From: Tyto alba
Taxonomy: Eukaryota > Chordata > Aves > Strigiformes > Tytonidae
DNA: 64,000 nucleotides
Direction: 5' to 3'
NCBI RefSeq assembly: GCF_018691265.1
Contig: NW_024881282.1
Location: 27,244,899 to 27,308,898 of the forward strand
The notes beneath the pieces are model-generated. The model saw only the letters and a program-made list of their open reading frames with translations, was not told the origin of the DNA and did no database searches. Positions 25,133 through 38,279 of the stretch are shown here, piece after piece. A program made the translations under genes and the position numbers. Each line of letters opens with the position of its first letter. Position 1 is the first letter of the stretch.

Positions 25133-28100
25133 ATAGAGAACAAGGAAATAGATAAAAAAATAATGTTGTTAAAAACTGAAATATTGCATCTATGTATTTG
25201 CAACATAAAGCAGAACAGGGCATTCACGCTGTTGATATTATTTTCGATGCATAGCATATTGAATATAAAGATTAATTCCAAGCAGGGCCCATAGATGGGT
25301 CTTGTTTTATTTTAATAGATACCTAGAAGTAGGCCCTGAGGAAGGAGCAGAATTCTGTGCAATGTAACATAAACAAAAAAGAGCCCCAGTCACAATCACT
25401 CTAGACTTCTATATGTCCCTAGGGATGTGAGACCTAATACATTGTGAAGAATTTCATTAGAAAGGTAGAATTAAGTCCTGTTAGTCAGACAGTACGAATA
25501 GAACAGTGTTCAGAAAATTCTGGAATCTTTTCTGTAAGGATTGACTATATTTCACATTCCTGGCTTTCCTCAGAGTCTTGGGGAGCTCTTTATGCTAAAG
25601 GAAAAAATCAGAAACATCACAGGAAACTATTTAGCACAAATCCATGACAGTCTCCGAGTGTCAGAACTGAAGTCTGCAGCTTTCTATGAAAAATCTGGAC
25701 AATTTTTGAGGGGAAATATTACCTTTGAGTTTTATGAAGCAAAGTATTTTTGAAATTTAAAGTGTTCTGTGTTTGATTACATGAGGCTAAATCATGTTGC
25801 TGTTTTGACATGAGAAACTAATAGTAATGTACTGCCCTTTTCCAGAGGATTCTAGTATTTTCCAACCCAATCAGCTGAGCAGTTGATGGCACCCTGCATT
25901 AGAGTGCAGAGACACTTCTGTTGCTTCATTGACTGATTAATATCAACACAGCAATATAAAAATGAAAGAAGGACAGTCATTTTGGAAGGGGAAGCTGCAT
26001 ATATGCTTTCAATCCATAGTTCAATCCAGCTTCAATTACAACAGGAGTACGTATATGTGCAAAGCTAAGTGCGGTGGTGTTTGTAGATTAAGGACTGTTT
26101 ACTCTTGGTAAGAGTAAGTTCCTTTTGATAGCAGAAAAAAACCTCTTTGCCAAAATTTTTCTGAAATAACAGTGTTCTCTGAAATAAATACATATCAATA
26201 AGAGTAGAATTTAGAAAATATTACTTTTATTTGCTTTTTAAATAAAGACTTTTTTTTTTTTTTTTGTTAATTTATTCCAAGTATGGAATATCAACTTTAC
26301 TTTTCTGTTTGCGTTCTAAAATTGTTTTGGAAATAGATTTTAGACTTCCAAGTGTGTTTGCCTCAGAGCTTTTTTTTTTTTTTTCAGCTGGATCTACCAT
26401 TTTAGGTATGTATAAAAAATTTATTTTCATTTATCATCTTTTTATCTTATCTATTTTTAAAAATTTCCTATATTGTGAACATATTCAAGACTGTTAGATG
26501 TTCTTAAAGGTTTCCTTGTTTACTGTAATGCTAGGTGGGGTCTGTACATTCTCTACAAAGGTATGAAAAGTCAATTTGAGGTTTTATAACACTGAAGTGC
26601 TAAAAATAGGTAAGAAGTAGTTCTTGATAAGCATCAAGACTAAGTAATCATAAATTAATGGACAATTAAAAAAATTAATGCAGCAATAGCTAGTCACCGA
26701 ATTCTCTTCCTAGATTTGTTTTTTCAAAGGCAAGATCAAACCAGTACTATAATGCTGTAAACATCAGCTCCTTCTATCTCACAGATTATTAGACATCAAT
26801 CCCCTAAATTCGTTCAAGTCAGAAACAAAGACAAGGGAGAAATTATTTTAAGCCACTTCTTAGCTTTTTTGTTATGGAATTCAAATGAATGCTCCGCATC
26901 TGATGTATTTGTGTTCCCAGGGTTTTAGTGGGTGGGGCTGGGACGCTTCCAGAAAGACTTGTGGGCTCAAGTTCTTGGTGGAGGTGCTGCTGAAAAAGTC
27001 ACAGCAGCCGCTTGGTGTCTGCCTGTCTTTGCAATGCAGGACCCTCTGCAGCCTGGGCTACGGTGCAGCTTCAAGTCCATCGTGCCAAAGGAACACAAGC
27101 TCTTGGCAAGACAAGCATTTTCCCAGCTAGGTCTGGGTTATGCCTAGCCTTTCAGACCAGAATAATTTAATGCTGAGAAAACTCCAGTAGTCTGGGGGGG
27201 AGACCTAGATATCGCTGATGATGATACCATCATAAAGTCCCATCAGAGACAGTGTATTGTAGACAGGACAAATGCCAAATACACCAGACCATTTTATATT
27301 AATAAGCATCTTTCTTAGGTTCTCCTGTTAGACTTCTTCTACTTTATAAATAACTTTTTTTCATAAGAAATGGAGAAACTGTTCAGGGTGCTTAGCTGGG
27401 TTTTGGACATCTGGAGGACCAGTCCTCTTCTTACCTAGGAGTCTAAGCCACAGGGAAACATCTCCTTCCCCTTTGCCTATTCAGTTATCCCCAAAGTAGC
27501 TGAAGAGACTTGATACTCAGAGGGTTTCTTTCTAATCCTCAAAAATTATGAAGGAAGCCTGGGTGCTAAACAAGAGATAGCAAAGTATCTAGCTTTTTTT
27601 AATAGAAGTGCCTAAGTCTGCTTCCAGATATAGCAGTGAAGTATTTAATTTTCAGTATCTATTTAACAATATCATAGTGCAATGAAGCAAATGTTAGCTT
27701 CTCCTCTGATATGATCGTTTCAAAAACCTCTGGAAAAAGAGGTGGGTAAGACATTAAGAAGTATGCTTGGATATTAAAAATATATGCTGTTCACTGCCTT
27801 GATGCCAAATCAAAAGCACATCCTAAACATGTCCAAGACATTTACTGGAAAAATACAAAGGTCACAAGGTCATGATTAGCAAACAAAACATGATTAAGAG
27901 CAGAAAATACAGTACTAAAATACAAGATATTCCCAGGGAGTGGAAGGATAGAACATTTCTGGGAAAGAGCTGAAAAGTGAAAAGTATTTCACAGCCAATA
28001 AACAAAGTATGATACTTAAAAAAGAAAAAAAAAAAAAAAGAGCAGGCTATTTAGATTAATTTTAAAAAATTCATTTGTAGTGAAAAAGGTTAAAAAGGAA

Positions 28101-28730
28101 ACAAAGATCAGTTAGTAGATTTTCATACTAGCACCCTAAGCATGCTTTAGTTGTCTTCATATTCACTTCCTCCTTCCATTAACCAATACGGTTCTGTCTG
28201 AAAACATCAGTATGAACCTTAGATAGGAAGGCATAAAACACAAAATAGGCCCCAAATTGGAAATTAGAATAATGAAATATGACCCTAAATCCTCACTGTT
28301 TATCATCATTAAAACCCAGATGTCTCTATTGTGTGAGTATTAGACTAACTGTCTTAACCAAACTGTATGGGAGGTAAATTCCAACTGCAGTTTCAGCTGG
28401 ATATGGTTTTCTCCACTCTCAGTTTAAGCTTTTAGAGTAAGCTTCAATATTTATAGTGTCTGTTTAATGCATCATCATCTAAAGTAAGCTGAAAAAAGGT
28501 CATGTATTATGATGATTCCCTGACAGAAAAAGCGTTCTTTGGAGTTCTGCCTCATGCTTAATACTGATGAATGATTAAAGAAAAATGTTTAGGTCACATA
28601 ACATATGAGCTGAAGAATAGATTAATCAGGTTGGAAGATTGGTTGCATTTTTTTGTGAGATATGAAGAGTAAATATACTAGCTCAGAAATCATGTGTGAT
28701 TGAATGACTTGACTGAGTGAACACTGAGGT

Positions 28731-28915
28731 CAGAAGATGGAAAGAAAGTATGCAAAAGGAGAGGGAGATGTGAGAACAGGCAAAAGAAAGGTGGGAGAGG
28801 AAGAGATACTGAAAGACTGAATTTAGGATGGAGAGTCAATAGTAAATACAGATAGAGATGGAAGGGAAGAGAATTTGGAATATCAGAAAGAAGCCTGGAA
28901 AAGAACAAACCAAAG
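28731..28915. repeat. Purine-rich low-complexity tract
   Basis: About 180 nt are strongly biased to A and G on the plus strand. The bias gives an artificial minus-strand open frame rich in Leu, Ser, Pro and Phe at 28690-29028. Confidence 0.75.
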
Positions 28916-31900
28916 TGAATATAGAGATGTATATAACGTTTGTCTATGTCACTTACTGATTGAATTGATTTCAAAGAACCATTGACTGAATGATTTTGTG
29001 TGGTTCCTGAAGAGAATGCTGAGGACATGACTTAGCATGCTGTGCTGTCCTCAAATTCTGCTCACTATAGCTATTCTTGCTCAGATGGCATGGGAACTGA
29101 GGTATAGCCTGGCTGTTCATGCCATGCAGCTCAGCCTTGTGTCAAGCTCCATCAGTTGCAGGTATAAATATTTCCAATAGGCAGCAGTTTTGAACTGTAG
29201 ATGCAGAGATAGTACACAATAATATTGTTGTAATTTATTTCTAAAGTTTCCAGCACATCTATTATCTTAAACAGATGTAGAGAGAGGAGTTATTCCATCT
29301 TGCGCTGCAATGTACCTATCTCTAAGATGAATCATTATCTCTGTTTAATGGGATAGTTACTTGTCTGAAGTATAAGGTTGTAAACTAAATAAAGTCTTTC
29401 TTTCAATTGTATTGTTCTCTGTTTTTCAAACTGAGAAAGAAGCAGGCCAGAGAGAAAAATACGCCAAAATAAAGACTGAAATGTTGCTCCTTGTTTGAAG
29501 AATCACTTTGACACAGTCAGAATATGTCAATGTTATTATGCTTTTCTTTGACACTGATGAACATGTCAAAGAACAGTAAGCAAATTCCAGGTGAGATTTC
29601 AGAAGTCAACTGATGTAAGTACTTCAAATGAGATTTCAATATTGGTTTTATGTGGAAAATTTATTTCCTAGGGAAACTGTGTTTTTCCTAAGTTCTTGTA
29701 AAAACTTGTATTTTGTAATACTAACAGCCAGTTTCAGGTTTATAATTGCTTTCATTTGGTCTTTCATCACTTACTTATCCTGACCATGCTGGGTAAATCT
29801 TGGCTCAGTATCATACATCTGGTTCTCTCTTCATCGGTTCCAGGGTGTGAGTCTGTGGGAATATTTCAGATTTCAGAGGTTATTCATGTTCAGCAGAAAT
29901 AGAAAACAAACAAACAAGAAAACAAAGAAGTAGCTCTGAAAATAAAGTTCTCTTTCCCCACCATACATCGTTGTTAATGAATAAACTTTTTCAGTATTCA
30001 TTTCTCTGGGGAAATTTGGCCCAGATTTGAGTTTGAGTGTGACTTTCTAAAAGTCTGGATGTTTGGACTGATGTTTCATGTTGTCCTGTTTTAAACAGAA
30101 GTCTGTTGCTTTAATACTAAAACATGTGTTATTCTCTCTATTTTTCCCAACATATATTGTGCATTTTTATTTTTTGTATTATTGTTATTATTTTTTAGAC
30201 ATAACTGTTAAATGACTATAAATCATACCTAATGGGTCTCTCTTCTGAAAGTAAATCATTATTGTAGACTCTGAAATTGAACAGAGCACAATTCTCTGAG
30301 GCTGAAACCCTGATGCCTCCTCCATGTGGGTCTGGTTTCAGATCAGATCATCTGTAAATTCATTTGGGAAATAATCAGGTAGTTTTATATCTTGCAAAGT
30401 TACAATCCTATAAAAATAAAAACCAGTAGAACCAGTCCTCAAATGAGGTGTCCCTTAATGGTCTCCTGATTTACAGTCTTTCAGTTAATTAAATTCTTAT
30501 TAATTATTAAATACAAAATCTGGATCTCCTGCAAAGTAAACCAAGGAAGCAACTGTATCATTTAAAAAAAAGATGCTGAGAAAACCCAAACCTTCAATTG
30601 TAGTTAGTAAGAGTGAAGGAAACTAAGGATACTGATAAACACTATACTAAGTCTAATTTAAAAAAAAAAAAAATCTATTTCAATTTTCTTTTTCCTACTT
30701 ACTTCTTTTTCTTAGGATAGAGCTGGATTCAGTTAAATTAGTCATGAAGATTAATTCTATGCTTTGGTAGCTGGATATCTGTATTCATGTTTGTGATATG
30801 GCTGCACAATGTCTCTCAGAACAGCACATGATTCATCCAAACAAAACTATTTCTAGTATTCCCTAGTAAACTATCCTGTAATCCTATGGACACAAAGTCC
30901 CAGGATGATGCAACATCCAGATGATGCCACATAAAATATTGCACTATTGGTTCTTACTGTCTACTTCTAGAAACATGTAGTGGAAAACTGTACGATATTT
31001 ATCTTTATTGGGGAAGCAACACATTCTCTGTAAAAACAAATCATCAGATAGGGATGATACGAAGAAGAAAAAAGAATGAAGATTCTTGCAGAAATGAGCA
31101 TTTGTGTAGGACTTCATGAGTTTCTCTGAATGTGTATGAATAATTACTCTATTTTAATACATAATTGACACTTTCAGAAAATGGTGACATATGCATCTCC
31201 CATCTTGAAAATCGCATTTTGTATACTATAAAAATTAGTCATTAACTAACATTAGTCATGAATTATTTTGCAGTTATTCTTCTCACTTGGACACATTTAA
31301 GGGGCAGTCTATGCTGTCCATTACGTTGACGAAAGGCTAGCTCAGTGTTTTCAGCTGTTCTTAGGGTACTAATTACACTAAGAAAAACCATGAATCTCTG
31401 AAGTCTAAAAAATCTATGTATTTTGGTAGGGGCTTGGGGGTTTGGTTTTGTTTGGTTTTGTTTAAATGGGGATTGGATTTTTGGGATACAGTATTTCAGT
31501 CTGTAAATATTTTTTATTACAGGGGAAAAAAAAAAAAAGTCTTTTCCCTGCTAAATTGAAACACATAGATTTCTAGGTTATTTTATCTTCCTCACTAACC
31601 ATGGACTTTTATTGCCTGTTTAAACATTCATGGAATAATTTTATTGTGAATGCCTTGTTTTTTTAAAAGTTGAGCATATGAAACAAATATAAATGGGGCT
31701 ATTCTTGCTTTTTCAGTTCCATTGAATAAAAAGTATGAAAATTCTTATGAATTAACTATTGATTTAATGCAGTGGAAAAGTTTCCCAAGAGTTCTGTATG
31801 ATGAGGTTCCATTAGTAATTTCCAGACTAGAAAGCATTAGTAATGGTAATTAGTAATTAGAAAGCATTAGCTTCTTTAGAAGCTCAGTCTTTCTGGAAGC

Positions 31901-33200
31901 TCCTATTTTACATTCTGAATACTTCCTCTGTCCCTATTGCAAGCTCAGCTCTGATACTTTTAAAATGCAATAGTGAGTATCTTCCCTTAAAGAGACTGCA
32001 TTATCAACAAGGTCATCATCAATTGCATTGTCAGAGAAGAGAGGTGAGAGAAAAGATACTGAAGAAGCATCGTGTGGAACTGGTATTCATTTCATCTATC
32101 TGCTTTTGGAAAGCTAGGTTTCTAGTCATAGATATCTATCTAAACTTCCTCTAAAATATACAAAGGGGACAAAGAACTCTGTCAAAGACAATTTATCTGA
32201 TGCTAAGGACAGTGTTTGAAATAAAAAGATGCACTGGCCTCTAAATGTACCAATTTAGTTCCACTGTGGAAGGGTATTACATTACAAATAACTAATGGCC
32301 AGACTGAAAACGCCACAGCAGTACCGAACAGTGTAACACCTAATGCTGCACAGTACTTGACTGTAACTACGACAGTCAACTAAAGAGAGCAGAAAGTTTT
32401 AGTTAAAATTAAAATAGCATAATTGGTTTAGACTACACCCAAATCAACCCAAGGCTGAAGGGGGAAGAGTATAGTCATAAGAACAAACATTAGTCAGAGA
32501 AAAGCTATAAAGTTAAAAGATAGTGACTGCTCAAAGGGTACGAATATAAACAGTTGAAATGATTAATGTGCATAAACATTTCATAACTATATTTAACAAC
32601 AGCAGAGGATTTGATCGATTTAGGAAGAGGATTATGTGATGGAGGGACCTGTGGTAAAATTGAAGTATAATGTAAGACTGAGTTCTCTTACAGTCCTATG
32701 TTAATGAAGGTTGAAGGCTGCAACTTTTTTTGGTTGTTTTAATGTTAATGAGGAGCCATGTCTGCTCCATTCTTTTACACCTACACAAATAAGGCAACTT
32801 CTCAAGTACTAAATCAGTGGTTAGTGAACTTAGTTTCATGTAGTTCAGTGGGTTCTATTCCTTTTCATATCTGAAGGGTTCAAACTCATCCTTAACTGCA
32901 GCAATTTATTTTGGAGTATGTCCAACTACTTAACCATAAACTGTCTCAAAGGACCTCATCTGTTCCTGCTGCAGTGAACACAGAGTCCATAACTAAAGCT
33001 TCAGCTAGGCAAAGAGTTGAAACACAGAGAAGGAATATTTTTAGTCTTGAGATTAGAGTACTTTATGCTGAAGGACAGCTGTCCCCAAAGACAGTTTACT
33101 GGTGTTATTGAATGGTTGCTTGACATGGAAAACAGGCAAACTTTAGAGGAGGGATTAGAACTGAAGAGTTTCACTTTCCAGGTGTAAATGCATGGGATTG

Positions 33201-33274
33201 CTATTATTACACTTACATTTGCTACTACTACTACTGCAATTGCAATCACTACCATTATTATTACCACTACTACT
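33201..33274. repeat. Composite ACT/ATT trinucleotide microsatellite
   Basis: CTATTATTAC, CTACTACTACTACT and CCATTATTATTACC units alternate over about 75 nt. The array is interrupted and compound. The minus-strand frame across it reads as low-complexity valine, isoleucine and alanine and is not a gene. Confidence 0.85.
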
Positions 33275-35682
33275 GGTTTTGTGATGTTGCCCTACTCAAT
33301 AAACCTGTTGGTATCTCTTAAGAGACTTTAAAATGAAGATGGATTATATTGTTGCCCAACTTCTACCTCTATATTCATAGAAGAAAACTTGATACCAAAT
33401 GTTTTGAGCTGTATTCAGAAGTTCATTGCCTCATCACAATATTTAAGTATGATCTGATTCTTTTCTCTTTCATGCTGCTTCCCAGAATATGATTAAATTT
33501 TCATCTGAAGTTTAGAAAGGAAATAGGATGTTATAGCCTGCAATACATATATGTAGAATTTGAGACATACGTATAATAATTTCTTTGTGTCTTTTGTCTA
33601 TACTTTATTCCTGTGAGAAATTTATGCAAAAATGATCCTGAAAGAACGGTCCAAGAATGCTGTTAAGGAAGCCGTTCTTGTTTCAGACATTCTTCTGAAG
33701 AACTTCTGGGTGCCCAAATACCAGAAATTTCCTCACCTTTTACAGCTCTCAACAGTTATAGCTATGAAGAAGACATACATTCTCCCAGAACTAGACACTA
33801 CTTATTCACAGAAAAACTCAGATTAGGAAAATTGTAGAGTTTCTCATTAAATCCTCACCTATCAAAAATAAAAGTGCTGTGTGCCAAGTGCATCATACAA
33901 ACAGTATGTTTGGGGTGTTTGGCCCACATCAATCCAAATGTAATGGTCTTGATCTGTGAACCAGGAAAACAAGATTAAAACCATCTGCAGAGCCATGATT
34001 CCATCCTGATATGCATCTACCTGACTTGCTATCTATTCATGTTGCACCATATACAGGTAGTGCAGTGGCCTGCAGCAAGCTCAAAGGACTCTGCAGTCTG
34101 AACCCTCTGATGCATGGGTCCCCCCTCTGCAGTGCCCTTGCAGGCCAGCAAAGCATGCAGAGTCAGAAGCAGATTTTGCAATTTTGTTTTGAAAGTATAG
34201 CATGCAGTTCTTGCATCACTGACCTCTGGCTGTGAATCAGTGTAGCCTGAGGAGAGTGGAAATCAAACCAACCTTGATAAAGATACTCACTACCCAGTCT
34301 GTTTTGGCTCAGACCTGCTGTGCTTGGGAGGACTGGACTTGAAAGAATTCAAACTGCCTCGTGCCCAGATGTGGCAGGATAGAAGAGTCCTGCTGTGCTG
34401 TCTGCACTATCTCTGTTTCTCCAGGAGCTCATGAAAATGCAAAAAGCACTCGGGTTTTGTCCTTACCAAAAGAAAAAAAAAGGCTTTCTGAACATTCTGA
34501 ACAACCTAATATTGGGATTAAACCCCGTTGTTTTTAGACAGCATTCTAACTCCTTGAAACATTTAATGATTTTAAGTTCTGCTTCAAAAGTCTGTCTTTT
34601 ATAGGGGTTTATATCCAGGGTTTTTGTGTTCTCCTATATTTATGCTAATAGAGGCTGCAGGCAGGAACAGGTAGGTTTGAACTTTTAATTTCTCTTGAGA
34701 AGAAAGTATACTCAGCTTAATAATGCCTCTGCTGTGGCATTACAAATCTTGCTCTGTGCATCTCTAAATCGTTCTTGGCACAAAGATCCTCTTGAAGGCA
34801 TTCAGTGAGAAGGGTTTATTTTGGCTGTCTGCAAAGAAATAAAAGTCCATTCAAATCTGGACATATGTTGGGCTCTTATCAGTTTTCACAGAATGAGGTA
34901 CTTATTTCCATTAAATTTAAATGGAATGGGATGAGGTCCTTATTGGTGTCAGGCTTTGATGCCTAAAAATCACATAAAAATAGATCAAATGTTGATTTGA
35001 AGTATGCTTTATTTAATAGACCTTCATTTTGATATTTGGGTGTAAAAGAAAGAAATGAGACAGCAAAAGACTGACCACCTATTACTATGCAATATGATGG
35101 CATGGTCCTATGCCCAAGTATCTTCCCCACATGTGCTGCCTTTGCTGTTCTGTCTTGTATCTATTACAAGACTTAGACTGACTCCCAGCCCACTGGGGTC
35201 ATAATGTGACAGCACAGCTGATGTTTCAGGTTAACTGCTCTTTGGTTTTGCCCTGTTGGGAACTTCATGCACAGGAAAAACAGGATCTTATGGTGGCAGA
35301 ATAATATGCAGACCTGTGCTAGTTAACTTGTTCTGATAATGGTGCTGGTGGCATTATAAATGCCCTGCTCAGGCATAACTTGTCTGGAATGAAACCATGT
35401 GGCCAGAATGCATTGCAAGCTCTTTGGAGCCAGGACTGTTTGTTTTGAATTTGGCTAATGAATGGGTGATAATCTTAGGACTCCAAGGTGTTACAAAACA
35501 TGATAAAGATTGAGAAAGTGAAATCAGTGGTGGTGAAGGACTGTTAACTGGGATATAGAGAACTTTTTGACAACATGTGACACATTGGCTTTAATGTCAT
35601 TCTTAGCACAAATGTTACAGTAGAAAAGAGAACTCTCTAAAAGAGTTGACCTAGTAAGAATGATATGAAGGTATTCCACCAT

Positions 35683-35815
35683 TATTATTATTATTTATTT
35701 CTTTTTATGCTTATAATAATTCAGGTGCTTTCCAAACAGAAAAGCTACAGGCCCTGCCCCGAGGAGCTCACAATCTAAAGGTGGACAAGGAGAGAGACGT
35801 GAACGAGAGGGGGTC
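35683..35815 (+). repeat. Ancient amniote interspersed repeat relic
   Basis: An (ATT)n start is followed by ATTCAGGTGCTTTCCAAACA, then GGCCCTGCCCCGAGGAGCTC and ACAATCTAAAGGTGGACAAG. This pattern (ATT run, a 'gcactgtacaaac' block, 'ccctgccccaaagagcttacaatctaa') is the 3' end of a repeat family widespread in turtles, crocodilians and birds. I cannot give the family name with certainty (CR1/L3-like or L2-like). Confidence 0.6.
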
Positions 35816-37200
35816 CACAGAGAAGTCAAGAGGCCAAGATGGAAATCAACCATATCCTAGCAATCAAATGTGGTTTGAATGCATTGCTGCAAACTTATAC
35901 AAATGATTTTCCAATTACTGCTCATATTTTTCCTTCTGGTTCAACTAATTCACTCTTAGGTGCCATGACACAGATGGATGCTCAGGAAGGAAGCTTTCAA
36001 TATGTGAACTCAGAGAGAGTAGCAAATTTATAAAGTAGAGCTGGAAAACTCACCTATAAGTATAGAGATTAGAGGGGTTTGTCTGGATTTTCAAAACTCA
36101 GTTCAGTACCAGGATCATTTAAATCCAGAATGGTATGGCTTTAGGTCAGGTCCTACAAGGTGGGAGTTAAGTGCGATGGATTCCATCTGATATGTAAGTG
36201 TTCTCTATGCATCTGGAGGTTCCTTAATACAGGCTAATATCAACTACAAAATCTATTATAGCAGGGCTAGGGAAGTTAAGAAAGAAATGCCCACACTGAT
36301 GTGTTATATCTATGTGTTTCCAAGAGAGGAGAAGGATAGTGCTGAGAGTTTGAGGGTGGTCATTCTTAGGTCAGTTGTGAAATTACATTTTTAATAATGT
36401 AGGACACCAGTCACTGATTAAAAAGAAACATACTGTTTAATTTTAAAAATACTGGTTTTGACTAAGACAATGTCACTCATCAGTTATGAAAAATACTATT
36501 AGGTTTTCTTTATACATTTAAATGTCTAAGTATTTTTTTATAAAACCTCCAGTCAGGTTCCCCCAAACTCTGAAATTGTCAAAGAAACTCTCTAAAGGCT
36601 TGCCTTTAAAAACTTCTCAACAAATTGCCATATTTCTCCAGGTACTCAAGGGATCATCATATGCTTGTTTATTCCTGAAGTATCTTTCTTTTTGCAAATA
36701 TGGGTGTATTGTGAAGGCAAAAGCTAATAAGCAGTTGAATATTAAAGTGCATAGGTTGTCCACATTTGAAAAAATAAGTGGTTGAAGAAGCAGCAGCTGT
36801 TGTGGTTACAGATTTCCATCAACTAATCCATCATCAGTTTTTAGCAAGCCACAGATATTTTACTATAAGAAACATTTTTTACAGTCTTCAAATCCCATAA
36901 ATGCATTTCTAACAATGAGATGAGGACAGGGATAATCCTCTTGCTGGGAGGAACAAGCTGTAATTAAATAATCAATAGATTGATCTTTCATAATTTACAG
37001 GTATCCATATTCCTTCAAAAAATAAAAGAATATATTTTATCTTTTGATTCTGTATAGCTTGTGAAACAAATCAAGTTTCTAGCAATTTAAATAAACGACT
37101 CTAATAGCTTGACATGAATTATGCTGACAGGAGCCACTTATGGTTATTATGGTGCCCAGAATCTTTTAAGAACCTACAAAGTTAAAGGCTTACAAGTCTC
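35816..37200. other. Intergenic DNA downstream of TRPC4, no gene seen
   Basis: AT-rich sequence between the ancient repeat relic and the likely TRPC4 3' end. Short open frames are present on the plus strand but have no support. A long TRPC4 3'UTR could extend into it. Confidence 0.5.
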
Positions 37201-37212
37201 TTAAGCTACTTT

Positions 37213-37562
37213 TTATTTGCATAGAAAAATATTTATCATAGGAGTCAACTATCATATGAGAGAAATTGCATTTGTTGTAATTCAAAAAGAGCTAAAAAGT
37301 TTCTGTGGGTTATTGCAACAGTACAAGAATACAAGATGCTTCCATTTATTAAAAAAAGTAAAACAAATTGTGAAAGCTAAAGCAGGCTACAAAACAGAAG
37401 GCCCCCATATTATCTTTCTCTTGACTACTATGCTACAAGATCATGTGCCACAGTTGAGTACTATAAAGTGTAATTCTGCATTTGCTAATATAATTGCCCC
37501 ACCCCACCCCCCCAAGCACTATGCAAAATATATATATTTGTAAATGCTTCCTTCTGTAAGCA
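37213..37562 (-). other. TRPC4: TRPC4 3'UTR with candidate poly(A) signals
   Basis: Downstream of the TRPC4 stop codon, AATAAA occurs on the minus strand at 37350-37345 and again at 37218-37213, 213 and 345 nt after the stop. Either could end the transcript. No transcript evidence is available, and more distal signals in the AT-rich flank are possible, so the boundary is a minimum estimate. Confidence 0.4.
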
Positions 37563-38279
37563 TCACAACCTTGTTATCACATAATCACCCTGATCAATTG
37601 TTTCCTGTTTCCCATCACAGTCAATGCTAATGTCCAACTCCTTGTCTGGCTGGTCCTGCAGTGTGGCTGGATCTGAGTTCTGTAACTCTATTTTCTCTGT
37701 TTCTGAAGCACAAATGCTTCCCTCTTCCTGTGAATCTGAAGTGTCACCATTATTTTGTGACTCATCTAACATGCATTTTTCATCAGGACTTTGGATGTTT
37801 AATTCACAGTTCATGGTCAGCTCTCCCTCTTCCAGTTCAGCAGTTTTCTCACATCGTTCTTCTGCCTGTTGACGGGAAACTTCTTCAGAAACGGTGTATA
37901 TTTTATTTGTACTCTGCTCCACAGAGTTTGTTTTTGATCGTCTGTGAAACAACCCAAAATTTTTTATGTCTGTTACAAAATTAACACGCTTTTGTTTCTC
38001 CTTAGTGGACTCGGACACCATCATTGCTGAGCCATTGCTTACATTATGTGCTTCAGAGGCAATAGTGGCTGATCGTGGGTGAATCATTGTTGTTATGTCA
38101 AAAAGGCTGAAGGTCTTTTTCTTTCCTTTCTTGTTTCCTTTACTCTCACTATTTTCTTCATTTTCTGACAGAGAGGTAACATCTTTGTTCATCTTTGCAG
38201 TCTGCAAATTAGACAGCTTGCTTCCTTTTAACAAACCCAGAACTTCAAAACGGAAGCTGGAAATATCTTGTTTTAACTC
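37563..38279 (-). CDS. TRPC4: TRPC4 terminal coding exon (C-terminal cytoplasmic tail)
   Basis: This last coding exon adds 238 residues and the stop codon. It starts after a TTTTTAG acceptor with ELKQDISSFRFEVLGLLKG, the C-terminal helical segment shared with human TRPC4. It continues through KKKTFSLFDITTMIHPRSA, a block ending NVSNGSA, KRVNFVTDIKNFGLFHRRSK and VSEEVSRQQA, all close to human TRPC4. After that it diverges into an acidic, low-complexity tail (many Glu, Asp, Ser and Gln) with no clear match to the human tail, and it ends DYVITRL. The last residues fit a class I PDZ ligand (T-R-L); the human ending is TTRL, which is known to bind NHERF-type scaffolds. In mammals the beta isoform lacks an 84-residue block from this region. 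The exon has no frameshift or internal stop. TRPC5 is excluded because its tail is quite different. Confidence 0.97.
   Translation of the reverse strand, partial: ELKQDISSFRFEVLGLLKGSKLSNLQTAKMNKDVTSLSENEENSESKGNKKGKKKTFSLFDITTMIHPRSATIASEAHNVSNGSAMMVSESTKEKQKRVNFVTDIKNFGLFHRRSKTNSVEQSTNKIYTVSEEVSRQQAEERCEKTAELEEGELTMNCELNIQSPDEKCMLDESQNNGDTSDSQEEGSICASETEKIELQNSDPATLQDQPDKELDISIDCDGKQETIDQGDYVITRL

Larger units (their letters stand above)
23186..35682. other. Intergenic DNA, no confirmed gene
   Basis: A 12.5 kb AT-rich stretch. It includes an AT microsatellite at 25027-25132, a GC-richer patch with two overlapping short open frames at 26885-27147, a purine-rich tract at 28731-28915 and an ACT/ATT-type microsatellite at 33201-33274. 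Several poly-A or poly-T runs (near 24468, 26250, 26370, 28025, 30660 and 31525) are also present. I see no exon, no tRNA-like fold and no recognisable transposon in the rest. Confidence 0.5.

Noticed and set aside
28690..29028. 112-codon minus-strand frame rich in Leu, Ser, Pro and Phe
   Set aside because: It is the shadow of the purine-rich tract; low complexity with no domain or splice support.
37624..37984. Plus-strand frames of 82 and 107 codons opposite the last TRPC4 exon
   Set aside because: They are antisense shadows of a real, well-matched coding exon.
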